Below, piece after piece: positions 21,346 through 31,461 of a stretch of 64,000 nucleotides of DNA. The stretch spans positions 1 through 64,000 of the forward strand of contig VIRR01000480.1 in assembly GCA_008638375.1 (NCBI GenBank), written 5' to 3'. The DNA comes from Nyssa sinensis. Its lineage: Eukaryota; Streptophyta; Magnoliopsida; Cornales; Nyssaceae. The position numbers and the translations under genes are program-made. Every line of letters starts with the position of its first letter. Position 1 is the first letter of the stretch. A model generated the notes under the pieces. The model had not been told where the DNA came from, made no database searches, and saw only the letters and a list, made by a program, of their open reading frames with translations.

Positions 21346-23819
21346 TAGAGGGAAAATAAAGAGAGTGGTCTCGGGTGGAAAAGAAGAGAAGGAAAGAAAG
21401 AGAAAGAAGAGAGAAACAGAGCTCTGAAGGAGAGCTCGGACCAAGAGGAACAGAAGGAGAAGGGAAGCAAACCAAAAGGGGGAGAAATCCGAACTTTTAG
21501 GTAAGTGGGTGTTTCAGTTTTGAATTTCAAAAGCATGATTCGTTTGATTTAGATTATAGGGTTTTATAAAGCATGCTTTTAGCTTTCAAATGCAAAAAGA
21601 ATGAGGAGAAATAGGTGAGAAACTAGGGAGAAAACCCTAGTTGCAGGTTTCGGCCATGGAGGGTGACCTCCATCATTTTATGTGTGAAGCTTCCTTTAAA
21701 TGATCCTAAAATGAACCTATGAAGTGCAGAAAGAGAATGGGGAAAGAAAGAATGAAAAACAGTAGAAAAATATGCAAGAAATGGGAATTTTTCAGTTGGC
21801 CGGAGATTCGGCCATGAGCCTTTGAGCTCTATTTCGTGGAGATGGGGACGGTTTGAGGGGAAGTGGAGGTTGGATATGGAGCCTACACGAAAAACCCTAG
21901 AGAATGGCATTTAAAAAAAGGGGGAAAACTCATCGGAGGCCGGTCGCCGGCGCCGGAGAAGGCGCCGGAACCCTACCGCTGCTTCGCCGGAGAATCGGGG
22001 AAGAAGGTGGGGTGTCGGGTCGGGTCTCGGGTCGGATTCGGGTCTGGTTCGGGCGGGTACGGGTTGCCCCTGCCACGTGTCAGCCATTGTTTTAAATTAA
22101 ATGAATTTGAACCTTTTAGAAATTAAACCTTTGGATTTGAACCCTTTAGAAATTAAACCTTTGGATTTGAACCTTTTAAATTTGAACCTTAACCTGAACT
22201 TTCAGAAATTACGAATTGACCCCCCCAACTGTTAGAAATTACACTTTGACCCACCTGATTAAATTATTAATAAAATATTAATTAAATTAATTAATTAATT
22301 ATTTAATTAAATTAATTTAATTAATTAAATATTCAAAAATATCCCGGAGTCCAAATGGGACAAGTCATAGGTGTATTTTGACTATCTCGACTATTCCGAG
22401 ACCAATGGTGAGGTCCGTTTTACGAGACGGGGTCCCGAAAAATAAAAGACCCGTAGTAACCTTTAAAATTATCAAAATGCCCCTAGATTGAAACACAGTC
22501 AAACGAACTCCGAATTAGGTAAACAAATAGTGGAATTTTATTATCTCGAACATTCCGGACTCAACCGTGGAGTCCGATTTGTGAAAAGAGGTCACAAAAT
22601 GTAAGGACACGTGTGAAGTGCAAAATGACTGTTTTGCCCTTTTCAACCCAGGTGTCCGAATTGAGTTCTACGAGAACCTAGACTTACTTTCTTAAACGTT
22701 CTAAAACCAATGGTAGAGTTCAATTTAGCAGAATAGAAACCCATGAATTTAAAGACATAAAATTTGATGAATAGCATAAATTCAAACAACAATGGACTGA
22801 GTTGTGATTTCTACTTTTAGGGACACTGACAGGACAGGAGGAGGCGATCTGATCTCCTACATTTTCGTCCGCCCGTTCAGTTACATATAGTTCACGATCT
22901 TCTAGGGTTGATACCAACCCATCAGGTATGGTGTTTTGCTAGTGTTAGAAATGAAGTTAAGTTAGGAATATTTGTGAATGACTGAATGTCGTATGTGTTT
23001 ATCTGTAATGTGTTTACCGTTTATTTGGAATTGGTTGTTCACATGCTTACATGTTACTTGTACCTTATGAATATTTAGTGAATGATGAATGTAACTCACG
23101 ACATGTGTATATGTTGATTTTACGAGATATGATTGCATGTGGAATCAGTTAGGTGATTTATATATTATTGTCTCGAGCATGCTATATTGTGGAAACCATG
23201 TATCATTGAGATTGCATTGGCATATTGGCATATGATGAATCCTTTGAGAACATGGTGTGGGTAAGCACGTGGTGCTTTGCATTATGAGGGTGTAGATCCT
23301 GTGGTGAAAAACCCAAAATTTGGCCATTGCATTGGTACTCCGTAGCCATCGGGGAGTACCCGTAAACGAGACATGGGTGGGGCATAGAGTTGTGCATGGG
23401 TGTGTCACGCATACTATTCATATATACTACTGCGATGCTTAAATGTCATTTAGAAATAAATGTACACTTTGCACATGCCACGCCTTAGCTTTATTTCTGG
23501 CATTAGCATTTCATCATACCAGCAGTTGTGCTGACCCATTCGTGGGCAACATTTTTCAGATGAGGACCCCCCAGCTGCTTGAGACCCAGTGATGCTTTGA
23601 TAAGGGAAAACACTTGTTATATTTTGTCCATGAGACTTGTGTGTTGAAATGTAAGGGCTTAAGCCCGAATGACTCCTGAACGATGTATCTTATGTTATTT
23701 TGTGTATGGATGATGATGGACGCATGTTTATTGAATTTAATTACTTTTGTCCTTTTATTTATTTTACTTTCTGTCTCGTTACTCGCGCCCCGGGTTCGTG
23801 GGAAATTCGGGGCGTGACA
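20895..23819 (+). repeat. Chromovirus A 5' LTR
   Basis: 2925 bp. Contains a TA run (about 21136-21159), a GA run (about 21310-21342), a purine-rich transcribed-leader-like stretch, a GC-rich segment (about 21930-22080), tandem GAACC(C/T)TTTAGAAATTAAACC units (about 22100-22190), a palindromic TTAATTAA stretch near 22290, the conserved core and the putative intron. Small minus-strand open frames here are low-complexity shadows. Confidence 0.95.
22926..23559 (+). other. Putative leader intron in LTR A (5' copy)
   Basis: Donor ATCAG|GTATGG and acceptor TTTTTCAG|ATGA, 634 bases apart. The 3' LTR copy is at 28770-29403. A CTGAC precedes the acceptor. The sequence after the acceptor begins with ATGAGGACCC. 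Inferred only. Confidence 0.45.
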
Positions 23820-23822
23820 ACG

Positions 23823-23834
23823 TGGTATCAGAGC
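23823..23834 (+). other. Chromovirus A primer binding site
   Basis: TGGTATCAGAGC, three bases after the LTR end GTGACA, exactly complementary to the 3' end of plant initiator tRNA-Met. Confidence 0.92.
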
Positions 23835-24028
23835 ATAGGTTCGAATACCTTGAGACTGTGGGGTGTTGTTTAACACCATGAGACCCTAGAGAAGAGAATG
23901 AGACTTAGTGTGAACTGTTAGCAACATGTGATAGGATCCTATGTGCTACGTGATTATGTGTCTTAATGCATGCCTTATTATGATTACGTGAAAAAGTGAT
24001 ATCGAATTTTTCTTTTGGACTTGTAGAT

Positions 24029-25660
24029 ATGCCTCCTAGACGAGCTCCTACGAGAGGCAGACCACCCAGAGGGGGTAGGGGTAGGGGTGCGCCTCTAGGT
24101 GCCGCCCAGCCTCGTCGTGGCAGACCCAGAGCTGCTGCCCCTATTCCTGACGTGGTTGAGGAGGTAGTTGCCCCAGCTGACGTTCCCGAGCATAGTGCAG
24201 CTGGGGAGGGTATTGCTCCAGCCCCTGTGGAGGAGGTGGGGCAGACTATTGGCGCCAGAGATTTGGCGACCATTATACAGGAGTGTTTCCGTGCTATGCA
24301 GGATGCCCGGACCACTGATGCTGAGGCCAGGGCGGCTGAGGCCGAGGCCAGGGCTGCCGGTGCCGCGGCCAGAGCGGCCGGTGGGGAGACCAGAGATACC
24401 TTCGTCATGAAGGCGTTTCAGCGTATGAGGCCACCGTCATTTGCAGGACAGCCTGATCCCTTGGTGGCCGAGGAGTGGCTGGATCAGATTGTGAGGATCC
24501 TGGACTCACTAGGGATTGATGAGCCACACCTGAGGATACGATGTGCCACCTTCCAGTTTACAGGGCTAGCGAGCCAGTGGTGGAAGGTATCTGCCGGCAG
24601 GATTAGCAGGTTCGGAGAGGGGTGGGATGCATTTGTGGCCATGTTCAATGACCACTACTTTCCAGCGACTGCTAGGGTCGGGTTCAGGAGAGAGTTTGAG
24701 ACCTTACTACAGAGGGACATGACCGTGACGCAGTATGAGTCCCAGTTTACCGCATTGGGCAGGTTTGCCCCGCACATTGTTGGGGTAGAGGAGCTGAGAG
24801 TTTATCATTTTCTAGAGGGGCTGAAGACCTCTATTAGGGATAGACTGGCGGGTCACATCATTGACACTTACGAGGAGGCTGTGATCAGGGCCACGAGAGT
24901 AGAGAGGGAATTGACAGCTCTTAGAGGGATTAGGGAGTCCCGGACTCAGACCAGGCCAGCCACAGCACTAGCATTTACACCAGCTCAGCCTACTGTGACC
25001 GTCCCAGCTCATTCAGGTGGGAGACCACCGAAGAGGTTCCGGGGCAGTACCTCTTCTCCATCTACATCCCAGAGACCTATGCAGCTTTTAGCTCCCCAGC
25101 CCACTATGTCTACTACTCCTCGAGGAGGGGCACCACAGCTGACCCTCACATGCTACCAGTGTGGACAGCCTGGCCACAGGATGGCTGATTGCCCACAGAG
25201 AGATCCTAGTCAGGGATCAGGGGCAGGACCGAGCCAGCTACCACTTCCATCCCAGTCTCAGAGTCAGGTCTGGAGGGCCACACCAGTGTGCTATACATGT
25301 CAGCAGCCGGGCCATATCAAGGCCCACTGCCCTCAGGGGCAGACCTCACAGAGCACACCGAGCCCCCACTATTACCAGCACACCCAGGTGCCTTTGCCCC
25401 AGCCACAGTCGGACTATAGACCCCCAACACCTATTTATCAGCCAGCACCCTCAGCATTGAGTGTTAGAGCCCCCGCCCCGAGAGGGGGAGGCAGACAGGG
25501 TCAGACCGTACAGGGCAGAGTGTATGCGGTTGCCACCCCAGAGGCTTCTGCTGCTGGACCGTCCGTAGTACGAGGTACATCTTTTATGTTTAGTTTATGG
25601 ACTAGCATATTGATAGATCATAGTGCATCTCATTCATTCATATTTACTATGTTGACATGA
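24029..25660 (+). CDS. Chromovirus A gag polyprotein, intact, with protease stub
   Basis: 543 codons from MPPRRAPTRGRPPRGG. This start is preferred over an in-frame ATG 33 bases upstream because MPPRR is the usual Tekay-type beginning. An Arg/Gly-rich N-terminus and an Ala-rich coiled stretch (about 85-125) precede the retrotransposon gag domain (FAGQPDPLVAEEWLDQI to EEAVIRATRVEREL, about 140-295). Two CCHC knuckles follow, CYQCGQPGHRMADC and CYTCQQPGHIKAHC. The end enters the protease, but the active-site region reads LIDHSASHSFI instead of a D(S/T)GA motif and then stops. Gag is GC-richer than its surroundings and free of stops, consistent with recent function. Confidence 0.93.
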   Translation: MPPRRAPTRGRPPRGGRGRGAPLGAAQPRRGRPRAAAPIPDVVEEVVAPADVPEHSAAGEGIAPAPVEEVGQTIGARDLATIIQECFRAMQDARTTDAEARAAEAEARAAGAAARAAGGETRDTFVMKAFQRMRPPSFAGQPDPLVAEEWLDQIVRILDSLGIDEPHLRIRCATFQFTGLASQWWKVSAGRISRFGEGWDAFVAMFNDHYFPATARVGFRREFETLLQRDMTVTQYESQFTALGRFAPHIVGVEELRVYHFLEGLKTSIRDRLAGHIIDTYEEAVIRATRVERELTALRGIRESRTQTRPATALAFTPAQPTVTVPAHSGGRPPKRFRGSTSSPSTSQRPMQLLAPQPTMSTTPRGGAPQLTLTCYQCGQPGHRMADCPQRDPSQGSGAGPSQLPLPSQSQSQVWRATPVCYTCQQPGHIKAHCPQGQTSQSTPSPHYYQHTQVPLPQPQSDYRPPTPIYQPAPSALSVRAPAPRGGGRQGQTVQGRVYAVATPEASAAGPSVVRGTSFMFSLWTSILIDHSASHSFIFTMLT

Positions 25661-25884
25661 TGTTAGGGATAGAGTGATGCTTACAAGAATCTGTAGAGAT
25701 TACTCAATGGAGATGGCTGACCGCGTACCTTATTAAGATTTTTCAGCTTAATTGATGCGTCTAGTAGTGGTATTACGCTGGAGATAGATCGGTTATTTAC
25801 ACTTTAGACGAGCATAGGCTGCTACAGGGAAAGAGGGGCGGTGTATGCTTCTGAGGGAGATGTTTTCTTTGATTCATGAGATAG
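25661..25884 (+). pseudogene. Scrambled pol linker of chromovirus A
   Basis: No domain can be read in any frame. Composition resembles pol-derived sequence. The reverse transcriptase and RNase H regions that should lie here are missing. Confidence 0.5.
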
Positions 25885-26684
25885 GAACCCACGTTTCACT
25901 GCCCGGTTTTGGCAGAGCCTTCAGACAGCCTTAGGGACTTAGCTAAGTTTAGTGCTACCTGTCGTCCCCGGACTGATGGTCAGTCAGGGTGTACCATTCA
26001 GATCCTAGAGGACATACTTAGAGACTGCGTTATGGACTTCAGGGGTAGCTGAGAGGATCACCTTGCTTTAGTAGAGTTGCCTGCAACCGTAGCTAGTAGT
26101 TCACCGGTGTATTGGACAGGAGTAAAGGAGACAAATGTTTTAGGATCTGATATAGTCCGTGAGACCACAGACAAGATACAAGTGATCAGGCAGCGCTTGT
26201 TGCCAGCCAGGGTCGCCAGAGGAGTTACGCAGTTAGGAGGCGACGACTCTTGGTATTTGAGGTGGGGGACCATGTGTTCCTCAAGGTATCTCCTAGACGA
26301 GGTTTGAGAAGATTTGGGCGCGGTGGGAAGCTATCGCCACGATTCATAGGTCCTTTTGAGATACTTGGGAGAGTTGGTGAGGTGGCTTATAAGCTAGCCT
26401 TACCACCACAGCTATCAGGGGTTCATGACGTCTTCCACGTATCTATGCTGAGGAAGTACCATCCCGACCCCTCACATGTACTTGACTGGGTAGATCTTCA
26501 GTTAGAGGGGGACGCTTCCTATGACCAGAGACCCGTAGAGATATTGGACTCGAGGGACCAGGTTTTGCGAGGCAGGACCATCCCTTTGGTCAAGGTTCGT
26601 TGGAACCACCATGGGGTTGAGGAGGCTACGTGGGAGCGTGAGGCCGAGGTTCGAGTTAGGTACCCTGAGTTGTTTGATCAGTAA
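25885..26684 (+). pseudogene. Chromovirus A integrase remnant and chromodomain
   Basis: Starts within the integrase core (PRFTARFWQSLQ-like, then TDGQS and TIQILED), with frameshifts, a TGA for the Trp in RGSWEDHL (near 26050) and a deletion at 26085-26115 that removes the expected YEALYGRRCRSP segment. From 26250 the frame is open: EVGDHVFLKVSP, RRFGRGGKLSPRFIGPFEIL with the GPY/F-type motif, VFHVSMLRKYHPDPSHVLDW, then a full chromodomain (PVEILDSRDQVLRGRTIPLV to EEATWEREAEVR). Chromodomains target integration to marked chromatin. The catalytic core is lost. Confidence 0.93.
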
Positions 26685-26713
26685 TGTATTTTCTTTTGGT
26701 TCTATGTTATTTT

Positions 26714-26749
26714 AAATTTCGGGACGAAATTTTTGTAAGGAGGGAAGGA
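26714..26749 (+). other. Hairpin and polypurine tract of chromovirus A
   Basis: AAATTTCG-GGA-CGAAATTT (26714-26732), followed by AAGGAGGGAAGGA (26737-26749) and the LTR start. Identical in arrangement to elements B and C2. Confidence 0.92.
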
Positions 26750-27159
26750 TGTAAAGACCCGGAAAATTTTTTTTTTAGAATAAATTAATTTTCCTGTTCT
26801 TTAATTTAAGTAATTGTTTTTATTTTATTAATATATTTTTTTTTTGGAATGAAATTTTTTTTTATTTATTAATTATTATTATTAATATAATGAGTTGTGT
26901 AAATGTATGAATATGCATGTATGCACGTGATGTGTATGTATCTATGTATGTATGTATAAGTGTGTATTTAAATTGTTAAATTATGTGTATGTATATATAT
27001 ATATATATATCAGATTTTGGGCATGTGGGTGTGTGTGTGTACGGTTGTGTGTGTGGGTGTGTGTAGATTGAGTGTGTTACACTCAATGAGGAGTGGGGGA
27101 TGGAGTGTGTGAGTAGAGTTGTGTGTGGCAGTGGGGTTGCCAGAGAGTGGGTCGGATTT

Positions 27160-27190
<31 letters not shown>

Positions 27191-29663
27191 TAGAGGGAAA
27201 ATAAAGAGAGTGGTCTCGGGTGGAAAAGAAGAGAAGGAAAGAAAGAGAAAGAAGAGAGAAACAGAGCTCTGAAGGAGAGCTCGGACCAAGAGGAACAGAA
27301 GGAGAAGGGAAGCAAACCAAAAGGGGGAGAAATCCGAACTTTTAGGTAAGTGGGTGTTTCAGTTTTGAATTTCAAAAGCATGATTCGTTTGATTTAGATT
27401 ATAGGGTTTTATAAAGCATGCTTTTAGCTTTCAAATGCAAAAAGAATGAGGAGAAATAGGTGAGAAACTAGGGAGAAAACCCTAGTTGCAGGTTTCGGCC
27501 ATGGAGGGTGACCTCCATCATTTTATGTGTGAAGCTTCCTTTAAATGATCCTAAAATGAACCTATGAAGTGCAGAAAGAGAATGGGGAAAGAAAGAATGA
27601 AAAACAGTAGAAAAATATGCAAGAAATGGGAATTTTTCAGTTGGCCGGAGATTCGGCCATGAGCCTTTGAGCTCTATTTCGTGGAGATGGGGACGGTTTG
27701 AGGGGAAGTGGAGGTTGGATATGGAGCCTACACGAAAAACCCTAGAGAATGGCATTTAAAAAAGGGGGAAAACTCATCGGAGGCCGGTCGCCGGCGCCGG
27801 AGAAGGCGCCGGAACCCTACCGCTGCTTCGCCGGAGAATCGGGGAAGAAGGTGGGGTGTCGGGTTGGGTCTCGGGTCGGATCCGGGTCTGGTTCGGGCGG
27901 GTACGGGTTGCCCCTGCCACGTGTCAGCCATTGTTTTAAATTAAATGAATTTGAACCTTTTAGAAATTAAACCTTTGGATTTGAACCCTTTAGAAATTAA
28001 ACCTTTGGATTTGAACCTTTTAAATTTGAACCTTAACCTGAACTTTCAGAAATTACGAATTGACCCCCCCAACTGTTAGAAATTACACTTTGACCCACCT
28101 GATTAAATTATTAATAAAATATTAATTAAATTAATTAATTAATTATTTAATTAAATTAATTTAATTAATTAAATATTCAAAAATATCCCGGAGTCCAAAT
28201 GGGACAAGTCATAGGTGTATTTTGACTATCTCGACTATTCCGAGACCAATGGTGAGGTCCGTTTTACGAGACGGGGTCCCGAAAAATAAAAGACCCGTAG
28301 TAACCTTTAAAATTATCAAAATGCCCCTAGATTGAAACACAGTCAAACGAACTCCGAATTAGGTAAACAAATAGTGGAATTTTATTATCTCGAACATTCC
28401 GGACTCAACCGTGGAGTCCGATTTGTGAAAAGAGGTCACAAAATGTAAGGACACGTGTGAAGTGCAAAATGACTGTTTTGCCCTTTTCAACCCAGGTGTC
28501 CGAATTGAGTTCTACGAGAACCTAGACTTACTTTCTTAAACGTTCTAAAACCAATGGTAGAGTTCAATTTAGCAGAATAGAAACCCATGAATTTAAAGAC
28601 ATAAAATTTGATGAATAGCATAAATTCAAACAACAATGGACTGAGTTGTGATTTCTACTTTTAGGGACACTGACAGGACAAGAGGAGGCGATCTGATCTC
28701 CTACATTTTCGTCCGCCCGTTCAGTTACATATAGTTCACGATCTTCTAGGGTTGATACCAACCCATCAGGTATGGTGTTTTGCTAGTGTTAGAAATGAAG
28801 TTAAGTTAGGAATATTTGTGAATGACTGAATGTCGTATGTGTTTATCTGTAATGTGTTTACCGTTTATTTGGAATTGGTTGTTCACATGCTTACATGTTA
28901 CTTGTACCTTATGAATATTTAGTGAATGATGAATGTAACTCACGACATGTGTATATGTTGATTTTACGAGATATGATTGCATGTGGAATCAGTTAGGTGA
29001 TTTATATATTATTGTCTCGAGCATGCTATATTGTGGAAACCATGTATCATTGAGATTGCATTGGCATATTGGCATATGATGAATCCTTTGAGAACATGGT
29101 GTGGGTAAGCACGTGGTGCTTTGCATTATGAGGGTGTAGATCCTGTGGTGAAAAACCCAAAATTTGGCCATTGCATTGGTACTCCGTAGCCATCGGGGAG
29201 TACCCGTAAACGAGACATGGGTGGGGCATAGAGTTGTGCATGGGTGTGTCACGCATACTATTCATATATACTACTGCGATGCTTAAATGTCATTTAGAAA
29301 TAAATGTACACTTTGCACATGCCACGCCTTAGCTTTATTTCTGGCATTAGCATTTCATCATACCAGCAGTTGTGCTGACCCATTCGTGGGCAACATTTTT
29401 CAGATGAGGACCCCCCAGCTGCTTGAGACCCAGTGATGCTTTGATAAGGGAAAACACTTGTTATATTTTGTCCATGAGACTTGTGTGTTGAAATGTAAGG
29501 GCTTAAGCCCGAATGACTCCTGAACGATGTATCTTATGTTATTTTGTGTATGGATGATGATGGACGCATGTTTATTGAATTTAATTACTTTTGTCCTTTT
29601 ATTTATTTTACTTTCTGTCTCGTTACTCGCGCCCCGGGTTCGTGGGAAATTCGGGGCGTGACA
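26750..29663 (+). repeat. Chromovirus A 3' LTR
   Basis: 2914 bp, near-identical to 20895-23819. Visible differences are shorter TA and GA runs, one fewer A near 27755, GGGTCGGG/GGGTTGGG and GATTCGGG/GATCCGGG near 27870, and CAGGAGG/CAAGAGG near 28680. Ends GTGACA before the target duplication TCTGT (29664-29668). Confidence 0.95.
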
Positions 29664-29668
29664 TCTGT

Positions 29669-30778
29669 GCCTCACAATAACCCAAGCCCATGCGTGTCTT
29701 CTTTCCTCCCTTTGTCTCATACAATCCTGTGTTCTCGTCAGACATCAAACATCGTCCCATATCAAATCCCTAACCCAGTTCCCGTGCCTCCATTGTGCGA
29801 CCCACATCAAACATCGTCACTACTAGAGAGATCGAAAACTGTTGCCGCTGCTATTGCTGCACCTTCAAGTAATATCACTCCTCATTCTCCTTATGATTTA
29901 TCTCACTTACATGAAACCCTAGATGCCAATCCATCAATCTCGCATATATCATCATCACCTCCTCCTTTATCTATTCCTCCCATGAATTCATTGATTCCTT
30001 CACATGAATCCACTCAATCCACTGAACCCCTACAAGTTGTCCAACCAACTCTGCCAAACTGAACCCATTCAATGGCCACTCGGTCAATGAACAACATATA
30101 TAAGCCCAAACAAATTCATACTATCACCAAACACCCCCTGCCATCCTCAATTGAACCAAAATGTGTCAGTCAAGCTATGTCTCACCCACAGTGGTGTGAG
30201 GCTATGTCTACTGAGCTCACGACTCTTATGCGCAATGGTACACGGGAGTTGGTACCACCACTAAAAAATTGCCATCCAGTGGGCTTTAAGTGGGTTTTTA
30301 GAGTAAAGAGGAAAGCTAATGGCTCAATTGACAGATTCAAAGCCAGACTTGTGGCCAAGGGCTATAATTAACGCCCAGGTCTTGATTATTAGGAAACTTA
30401 TAGTCCTATTGTCAAACCTACAACAATCAGAACAATGTTAACAATTGCAGTGATAAATGGTTGGGATTTAAGGCAAATGGATGTAAACAATGCCTTTTTG
30501 CATGGTCAATTGGATGAAATTGTCTATATGAAGTAGCCTCCAGGCTTCAAGGATCTATCTAAACCTAACCATGTTTGTAGATTGCAAAAGGCGATATATG
30601 GGCTTAAACAAGCTCCAAGAGCTCTACTCTTAAATCTGTCATTGTTGCTCTCGGGTTCACAAATTCTCATGTTGATTCATCTTTGTTTGTTTACTCACAT
30701 GCTTCCATTACCTGTTATCTACTTGTGTATGTTGATGATCTGGTCATTATTCATAATAGTGTTCTGGTCATTAAAATA
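29669..30778 (+). pseudogene. copia-2 linker and reverse transcriptase, truncated
   Basis: Resumes the copia-2 frame after chromovirus A. A Pro/Ser-rich linker (29669-30060) leads to reverse transcriptase: [55 protein letters not shown], and in another frame YVDD (30728-30739). Stops replace Gln after GYN and after VYMK. The element ends abruptly at about 30778, so RNase H and the 3' LTR are missing. Confidence 0.9.
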
Positions 30779-30780
30779 AA

Positions 30781-31461
30781 TTGTATAACCTAATATTAAT
30801 AGCCAATGTATTTATGCATAATAGTGTCACAATATTATGTCTACTTATGTTCATACTTGGTGAAAAATTCTTGATATTTAATTTGTTCAGTGTAAGAATT
30901 TTATTTATTAGACATTACACTGAACTGTTATTAATATCATGTTAAAATAAATTATTTATTGAATGATAATATTAAATTGTAACATTAATAATATTTAATC
31001 ATATGATAAAAATATGATTAATAAGTTACATTATTATCTTACCATGTGTATGACAATATTTTATGATTTGTCATTAATTTATTACTATAGTGCAATATCT
31101 AAGGGTCTTCATGTGTAAGATATTTTAATATTAGGCACTTTATTTCAACATACATAAATATGATATATTATTTTATTTGTAACAGCCAATGAAATATTAT
31201 AAATAATATTGTATAACACATGTGCCTTAGTAGATTGTTATTTCATGAACAAATTGCATAAAGCAATTAGACAAATGGTGCTCTAATTACTTTATTAGAA
31301 TACTGTGATAAAAGTAATTTTGAAATTAATATGATTAATTGCGAATAATATTCTTATAAATTATGATTTGATAAACTTATTTTTAGCATATCCGCTCAAT
31401 GGGCAGCTGAAAAAGATCTAGATTCCCTACAAGGAGACGTGGTCCTAAGGGGAAGGGGGGA
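30781..31461 (+). mobile_element. 3' internal end of a Tat-like gypsy element, with PPT
   Basis: AT-rich non-coding DNA that ends CTACAAGGAGACGTGG, then AAGGGGAAGGGGGGA, a polypurine tract directly before TGTGATACTCCCC. It shares words with the AT-rich blocks at 4098-5540 and 7701-8340. Assignment to a Tat-like element rests on the LTR and PBS to its right. Confidence 0.5.

Larger units (their letters stand above)
20895..29663 (+). mobile_element. Young defective chromovirus A (Tekay/Del-like)
   Basis: 8769 bp with LTRs at 20895-23819 and 26750-29663, PBS, intact gag, and a short pol remnant ending in integrase tail plus chromodomain. Reverse transcriptase, RNase H and most of integrase are absent. 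By eye the LTRs differ by about three substitutions, one A-run change and two microsatellite lengths, so insertion is very recent. It lies inside copia-2 with a TCTGT target duplication. Removal of the element and one TCTGT leaves the copia frame continuous. Recent movement without its own polymerase implies help in trans. Confidence 0.95.

Noticed and set aside
23905..24408. Minus-strand frame opposite the chromovirus A gag
   Set aside because: Shadow of the Ala-rich gag N-terminus; the plus-strand frame has the gag domain and zinc knuckles.
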